Part shown: piece by piece, positions 60,003-64,000 of the stretch
Position numbering within the stretch: the stretch's first letter is position 1
Layout: each line of letters begins with the position of its first letter
Source of the DNA: Nectonema munidae
Lineage: Eukaryota; Nematomorpha; Nectonematoida; Nectonematidae
Length of the DNA stretch: 64,000 bases
Reading direction: 5' to 3'
Assembly (NCBI GenBank): GCA_030549495.1
Contig: JAUIRK010001052.1
Span: 930,001 to 994,000 of the forward strand
Made by a program: the position numbers and the translations under genes
Notes under the pieces: generated by a model
The model's database searches: none
Told to the model about the DNA's origin: nothing
What the model saw: the letters and a program-made list of their open reading frames with translations, nothing else

Positions 60003-60186
60003 ATGAGCTTCAATGGTTGTTAGGGGTGTACCTTTCAGCTTAACAGTTGAGGATCAGGGATTCGATCCCCAAGCCTCCCAACTCTTAAAAACAAATTCAC
60101 AAAAACATGATTAACCATCTTTAGCATAATGCGAGCATATAGCCTTACGGCTGAAAGTGCTTTGATATCTCCAACCAACCAACAAC
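60003..60186 (+). repeat. tRNA-derived SINE, copy 4 (best preserved)
   Basis: The head is GGTGTACCTTTCAGCTTAAC, the B-box is GGGATTCGATCCCC and the body is ACTCTTAAAAACAAATTCAC. The tail has TAGCCTTACGGCTGAAAGTG and ends CCAACCAACCAACAA. tRNA-like promoter boxes with a simple tail define a SINE rather than a tRNA gene. Confidence 0.8.
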
Positions 60187-60451
60187 ACTATTAAGCATAG
60201 TAGACTCCTCAAATTATTGAAATCTGACGTCGCTAATATGATTAGATAGTGTGAAAAAATTTTAGTAAAATTTTTTATTTAAATCAAAATTGACGATAAA
60301 ATTTAAAAAATATAATAGTTAAAATCGTAAGCATTTTGATTATTCCAAACTAGAGTAAAAAAAATATATGTCAATTTAATATTTTTTTTATTCAATTAAA
60401 ACAACCAATTTATTCAAAATTTTTTATTGCGGTTTTTTTAATTTACTTTAG

Positions 60452-60471
60452 ATTTGATAGAGCTTTATATG
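60452..60471 (+). CDS. PFAS exon, left fragment before the hAT insertion
   Basis: A strong acceptor (GGTTTTTTTAATTTACTTTAG, 60431-60451) is followed by A TTT GAT AGA GC, reading FDRA. Joined to 63626 this continues FNLTQSLL, as expected just before the conserved SGHDVSDGG of FGAM synthase. The last eight bases (60464-60471, TTTATATG) are the decayed left target duplication. Confidence 0.65.
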
Positions 60472-60936
60472 CAGTGCTGCCAATTTAGATTATTTAAATC
60501 CAGATCTAGATTTTTTTGAACTCTTTTAGATTTAAGAAAACCTCATCTAGATTATAGTTGACTTTATGAGATTATTGCTAACCGAAAAAAATTTTTTTTT
60601 AGATTATTCATTTTGATCCAAAGTGTAAAATCAGGTAAAATGGAACTACTTCTTCTTTATCAATTCAGTTTAGTCTCTTTAAGTCTAGAATTTATTTTCA
60701 CCTTTTTTAAAGGCAATACGATTATTAAAAATTCTACAAAAAGATAGAAGTGCTAAATAATATCTTGTCACTTTCGCCAATGTGTCGTTTTCGATAAAGT
60801 TAAATCAAACACTTTCACATTATTTATAGATAGTAAATTTTTATTTATAAACCTGTATAATTCTTTTACCATGTATTTTATATCATACTTGACAACCTAA
60901 AATTTTAATACGGGAGATATTAAGCAAAATCTGGAC

Positions 60937-60957
60937 TCTCCCAGTTATACTGGGAGA
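60937..60957. repeat. Hairpin in hAT 5' region
   Basis: TCTCCCAG and CTGGGAGA around a 5-nt spacer. It may be a subterminal protein-binding site or RNA fold. Confidence 0.5.
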
Positions 60958-61308
60958 CTTCACATGTATGCTATATGTATATGCAACTAATAGGAAGTCA
61001 GTGATTAGGAACATAATTTTAATTTAATTTAATGGAGAATATTTGTTTGTTTGCGGATCCACCCAAGGACCTGCGCCGTCATGATGGTGAGTCTAGGTTC
61101 AACGCAGACTTTTCATCCTACAAACCTCTCAAGAATGGGTAAATGAATTGCTGATTCTAAACCTAGATATATAAATATGATTAAATTAAGCTACAAGATT
61201 GCAATTCTAGAGTTATATATGCTCTTTGTAAGATGTGTAATAAAAGGATTTTAAATTAATTTAATAACCTCTGTAAACATTATTTCATTTAGGGTATAAA
61301 AAATCAAT

Positions 61309-61330
61309 AGTGTCGATTTCGACACTATGA
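61309..61330. repeat. Perfect 10-bp palindrome in hAT 5' region
   Basis: ATAGTGTCGA, two bases, then TCGACACTAT. It lies between the possible leader exon and the transposase. Confidence 0.6.
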
Positions 61331-61509
61331 CCAACCATAAAAAAAATATCGGCCATTCTAGTGTTAAAGCTTAATATAAAATAATTCATTTTCATCTTAT
61401 CAAAAAATTTAATTTTTTATTGCTTAGTTATTCTCATAGTAGAATTGTACTTTACTATTTAATTTAGTTTAATTCATGTGAAACTTTTTTTTACAGACCT
61501 AATTTTTTG

Positions 61510-62088
61510 ATGCCGAAAAAAATTACTTACTCACAAAAATTCCGTAATGAGTGGTTGCAAGATGATGCTTTCAAAGATTGGCTTGCCAAAGTTATTGGGG
61601 ATGACTCCAAAGCTTTTTGCAAGAGGTGTAAATGTGAAATTAAAGCCAAGTATCAAGATTTAAAACAACATAAGACTACTAAGAAACATATTTCCACTGA
61701 TCCTTCCAAAATCAGTAAAATATATTCATTTGTTGATAAATCAACTGATTTGTCTAATCTTGAAGGTAGTATTTCATTATACATGTGCTGTCACTCATCT
61801 ATAAGTACTTGTGAACACCTAGTTGACATGTTGAAGAATAAGGTTCATGATAGTAAAGTAGTGAAAGATCTCAAGTTATACAGAACTAAATGTTCCAAAA
61901 TCATAACTAATGTTCTTTTTCCTCATTTTGAATTGGACTTGCGCGAGGACATAGGTGAAAGTAAATATAGTTTGCTGATAGATGAGTCGAATGATATCAG
62001 TGTCACAAAAATGCTTGGTCTTTCGATAATTTATTACAGTTTCAAAGAAAAAAAGTTGTTACAACGTATCTCAGTTTGGTTGAAATAA
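61510..62088 (+). CDS. hAT transposase, N-terminal frame (BED finger)
   Basis: The ATG at 61510 (13 bases after a good acceptor) opens MPKKITYSQKFRNEWLQDD. A BED-like zinc finger has C37-x2-C40 with H54 and H60. The first catalytic Asp is probable in SLLIDESNDIS near residues 157-167. The frame ends at 62088, but the protein continues in the next frame from about 62060 (SLVEIKECSADDI follows on). Only this one frame break is seen between the two halves. Hosts have repeatedly domesticated BED-hAT transposases (ZBED genes), but nothing here shows domestication. Confidence 0.8.
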   Translation: MPKKITYSQKFRNEWLQDDAFKDWLAKVIGDDSKAFCKRCKCEIKAKYQDLKQHKTTKKHISTDPSKISKIYSFVDKSTDLSNLEGSISLYMCCHSSISTCEHLVDMLKNKVHDSKVVKDLKLYRTKCSKIITNVLFPHFELDLREDIGESKYSLLIDESNDISVTKMLGLSIIYYSFKEKKLLQRISVWLK

Positions 62089-63515
62089 AAGAGTGCTCTG
62101 CCGATGACATCGTGGATGCCATAAAATTCACATTGAACTCAAAAAATCTTGATTTGTCCAAGTTAGTTGCTATAGGAACTGACAATGCAAGTGTGATGAT
62201 AGGTGTTAACAACGGAGTTTACACTAAATTGAAGAAAGAAAACCCTCACCTCATACTGATAAGGTGCACATGTCACTCAATTCAACTCGCTACATCATAT
62301 GCAACGGCTGAAAGTTTGCCTAGGAATTTGACATATATGATTGCAGAAACAAGCAAGTGGTTTGCTTACTCTGCCATCAGGCAAAGAAAATATAGAGAGC
62401 TATATCAATCCTTAAATGATAATGCTCAGCCATTGAAAATCCAGAAAATTTGTCAAACCAGATGGTTGAGTTTACAAACAAGTGTTGAGAGAATACTAGA
62501 TCAATGGAATGAGCTCAAAACTCATTTTGATTTCACAAGAAAGTCTGAAAAATGCTACTCAGCCGAGATTCTTTATCAAATGTTTTCGGATGACACAAAT
62601 TTGTTATACTTTCTTTTTTTGTCACCGATTTTACTTGAAGTTAGAAAGATAAATAAAATGTTCGAGTCGAAGAACATTGATAAAGTTCTTCTTCTTGATG
62701 AATTAACTTTACTTATTCGATCAATTGCTAAAAGAATCATGTCTCCATCGTGTAAATTATGTCCGATTGAGCATAACATTTTAGATCATTTGAACCCTGT
62801 TCCTTATTTGGGTTTCAAGTTTGAGACTAAAATGAATGAAATGAAGCTGAAAAACATAATAAATGGCGCCACTGAAATGGTAATCAGAGGAAGATCTCGG
62901 GATTTTTTAATTGAATTGTACAAACAATTAAAACAAAGACTACCTGAGAATATGAGTATTTTGAAAAATATTTCTTTTTTTTCTGTGAAACAAGTTTTAC
63001 AGCCGGTCAAAACTCTCACGCCATTCTATAATATTATCAGTTCTTTTGGTGGCAGTAGTGAAGTTATGGCGAAAATTGAGTATCAACTAAATAAAATTAA
63101 TTTAGTAGATTGGATAAACAAATCTGATACCGACCTTTTTTGGAAAGAAGTTGGGGATTTTAAAGACGCCTCAGGATCTAATCCTTTTTTTGAATTACAT
63201 AAACTTGCCATTTCAGTATTGATTTTACCTCACTCAAATGCTGAAATAGAGCGTGTTTTTAGCGCGATGAATCATGTCAAATCAAAAAAAAGAAATGCGA
63301 TGACACTCAATTTGCTGAATGCAATTTTAACAGTGAAGTTTGGTCTGCAAAGAAAAAATAAGTGTTGTTTTAATTATTTCCTACCAACGAAGGTAACGAA
63401 AAACATTGGTACACTAGCTACATATAAAGCAACTAATATTCTTCCAGAACGTTTCAAAAGTAATGAAATGAGTGAAAAAGAAATGGAAGAAATTTTTGAA
63501 ATTTCGATTGTTTGA
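62076..63515 (+). CDS. hAT transposase, catalytic and dimerisation frame
   Basis: An open frame of 479 codons. It has VAIGTDNASVMIGVNNGVYT (second catalytic Asp in TDN), then RCTCHSIQLATSYA (the hAT C-x2-H motif), CQTRWLSLQTSVERIL (insertion-domain start with the W/RW motif) and a C-terminal LPHSNAEIERVFSAMNHVKS with the catalytic Glu and the dimerisation helix. It ends at a TGA, followed by AT-rich DNA to the right end. Lack of stops over 1.4 kb shows the element is young or was recently selected. It overlaps the upstream frame by 13 nt. This is a frame break rather than a designed overlap. Confidence 0.88.
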   Translation: MVEIKECSADDIVDAIKFTLNSKNLDLSKLVAIGTDNASVMIGVNNGVYTKLKKENPHLILIRCTCHSIQLATSYATAESLPRNLTYMIAETSKWFAYSAIRQRKYRELYQSLNDNAQPLKIQKICQTRWLSLQTSVERILDQWNELKTHFDFTRKSEKCYSAEILYQMFSDDTNLLYFLFLSPILLEVRKINKMFESKNIDKVLLLDELTLLIRSIAKRIMSPSCKLCPIEHNILDHLNPVPYLGFKFETKMNEMKLKNIINGATEMVIRGRSRDFLIELYKQLKQRLPENMSILKNISFFSVKQVLQPVKTLTPFYNIISSFGGSSEVMAKIEYQLNKINLVDWINKSDTDLFWKEVGDFKDASGSNPFFELHKLAISVLILPHSNAEIERVFSAMNHVKSKKRNAMTLNLLNAILTVKFGLQRKNKCCFNYFLPTKVTKNIGTLATYKATNILPERFKSNEMSEKEMEEIFEISIV

Positions 63516-63625
63516 TATTTTTTTTATAAATGAACGTCTTTTTTAATAAATATTTTTCTGGATTATTTTAGATTTTTTTCTTCCGCATTTTAGATTTTTT
63601 CTAAAGAAAAAAGTTGGCAGCACTG

Positions 63626-64000
63626 TTTTAATCTTACACAAAGTCTTCTTTCATCTTCTGAAAATTGTACCATTTTATCAGGGCATGATGTGAGTGACGG
63701 TGGGCTTATTACATGTGTGTTAGAAATGGCGTTCTCTAGCAATCGAAGCGTTTCTTTATTTTCTCCCTATACTTTTGAAGACAATAATTTTTTTTCATTC
63801 ATTTTCAATGAAGAGCTAGGTGTTGTGATAGAAGTTTGCGAAAAGGATGTTGATCACGTTTTAAAATTGTATCAAGAAAAAGATATTTTCTCTCAGAAGA
63901 TAGGTGAGTCTTATTTTCAGCCTGAAGGTTCCGTTTTTACCATTTTAAGTGGCAATAAAGTCAAGTTATTAGAAGTTCCTCTCAAAGATCTTCATTACAT
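63626..64000 (+). CDS. PFAS: FGAM synthase (PFAS) exon, right part, runs off the window
   Basis: PFAS turns FGAR, glutamine and ATP into FGAM in purine synthesis (cytosolic). The exon reads FNLTQSLLSSSENCTILSGH, then DVSDGGLITCVLEMAFSSNR, VVIEVCEKDVDHVLKLYQEK and GESYFQPEGSVFTILSGNKV, and is open to the window end. HDVSDGGL is the hallmark of the second AIRS-like (PurM-type) domain shared with bacterial PurL. The glutaminase part must lie beyond 64000. The start of this part is the hAT border, not a normal splice site. The first usable upstream AG is inside the transposon end (63619-63620). Codon use and AT content match the host genes. No upstream PFAS exons were found in this window. Confidence 0.85.

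Larger units (their letters stand above)
60472..63625 (+). mobile_element. Near-complete hAT transposon inserted in the PFAS exon
   Basis: 3154 bp with perfect 10-bp ends, CAGTGCTGCC and GGCAGCACTG, and similar subterminal AGATTTTTT-rich repeats. The flanking 8-bp target sites are TTTATATG and TTTTAATC (5 of 8 identical). It encodes a BED-type hAT transposase in two overlapping frames. GT at 60474 and AG ending at 63620 could serve as splice sites, leaving 15 nt in frame. The 5' region has a possible leader exon (ATG 61032, donor GTGAGT at 61087) and an acceptor TTTTTTTTACAG ending at 61496. Confidence 0.88.

Noticed and set aside
60020-60080. tRNA gene
   Set aside because: Only a tRNA-like promoter head is present. 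The body and CCAACC tail repeat in four copies, so it is a SINE.
63904-63920. GTGAGT...TTTTCAG looks like a 17-nt intron in the PFAS exon
   Set aside because: Far below any plausible intron length, and reading through stays in frame while removal would shift it.

Overview
The window looks like an AT-rich invertebrate nuclear genome, most likely a small arthropod. A sea louse or related caligid copepod is my guess, but that is inference. Supporting this are spliced animal genes with introns of 51-59 bp beside introns of 3-8 kb, and a dense load of decayed hAT, Tigger/pogo, mariner and piggyBac transposons, tRNA-derived SINEs and retroelement fossils. Most open frames in the AT-rich DNA are noise.

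Three host genes are supported. (1) The regulatory B/B55 subunit of protein phosphatase 2A runs on + from 21159 to 41820 in nine coding exons totalling 1353 nt (450 residues, the normal family length). Its large introns hold antisense retroelement fossils, MITEs, a mariner scrap and an hAT copy. (2) A ribosomal protein eL27 (RPL27) gene lies on - from 55149 to 52018 in three exons. It is divergent and lacks the usual C-terminal tail. (3) The right edge carries a + exon of the purine enzyme FGAM synthase (PFAS), which continues past 64000.

The most striking object is a 3154-bp hAT transposon (60472-63625) sitting inside the PFAS exon. Exon sequence before it (60452-60463) and after it (63626 onward) joins seamlessly into conserved PFAS protein. 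The transposon ends carry GT three bases inside the left end and AG five bases before the right end. Splicing there would remove the element and leave exactly 15 extra nucleotides (five codons) with no frame change. It may therefore be a transposon acting as an intron, or else a recent disruption of this copy.

Layout: 1-1.1 kb, broken member of a multi-copy family; 1.1-10.5 kb, AT-rich with small repeats; 10.5 kb, an unexplained GC-rich island; 11.9-18.7 kb, Tigger, piggyBac, SINE-like and hAT relics; 19.4-41.8 kb, PP2A-B55 and its element-filled introns; 43.5-48.2 kb, tandem repeats including a 148-bp satellite with a three-unit higher-order period; 48-52 kb, SINE and Tigger scraps; 52-55.1 kb, RPL27 with a perfect-ended MITE in its intron; 56-60.2 kb, hAT relics and three SINEs; 60.45-64 kb, PFAS exon split by the hAT.
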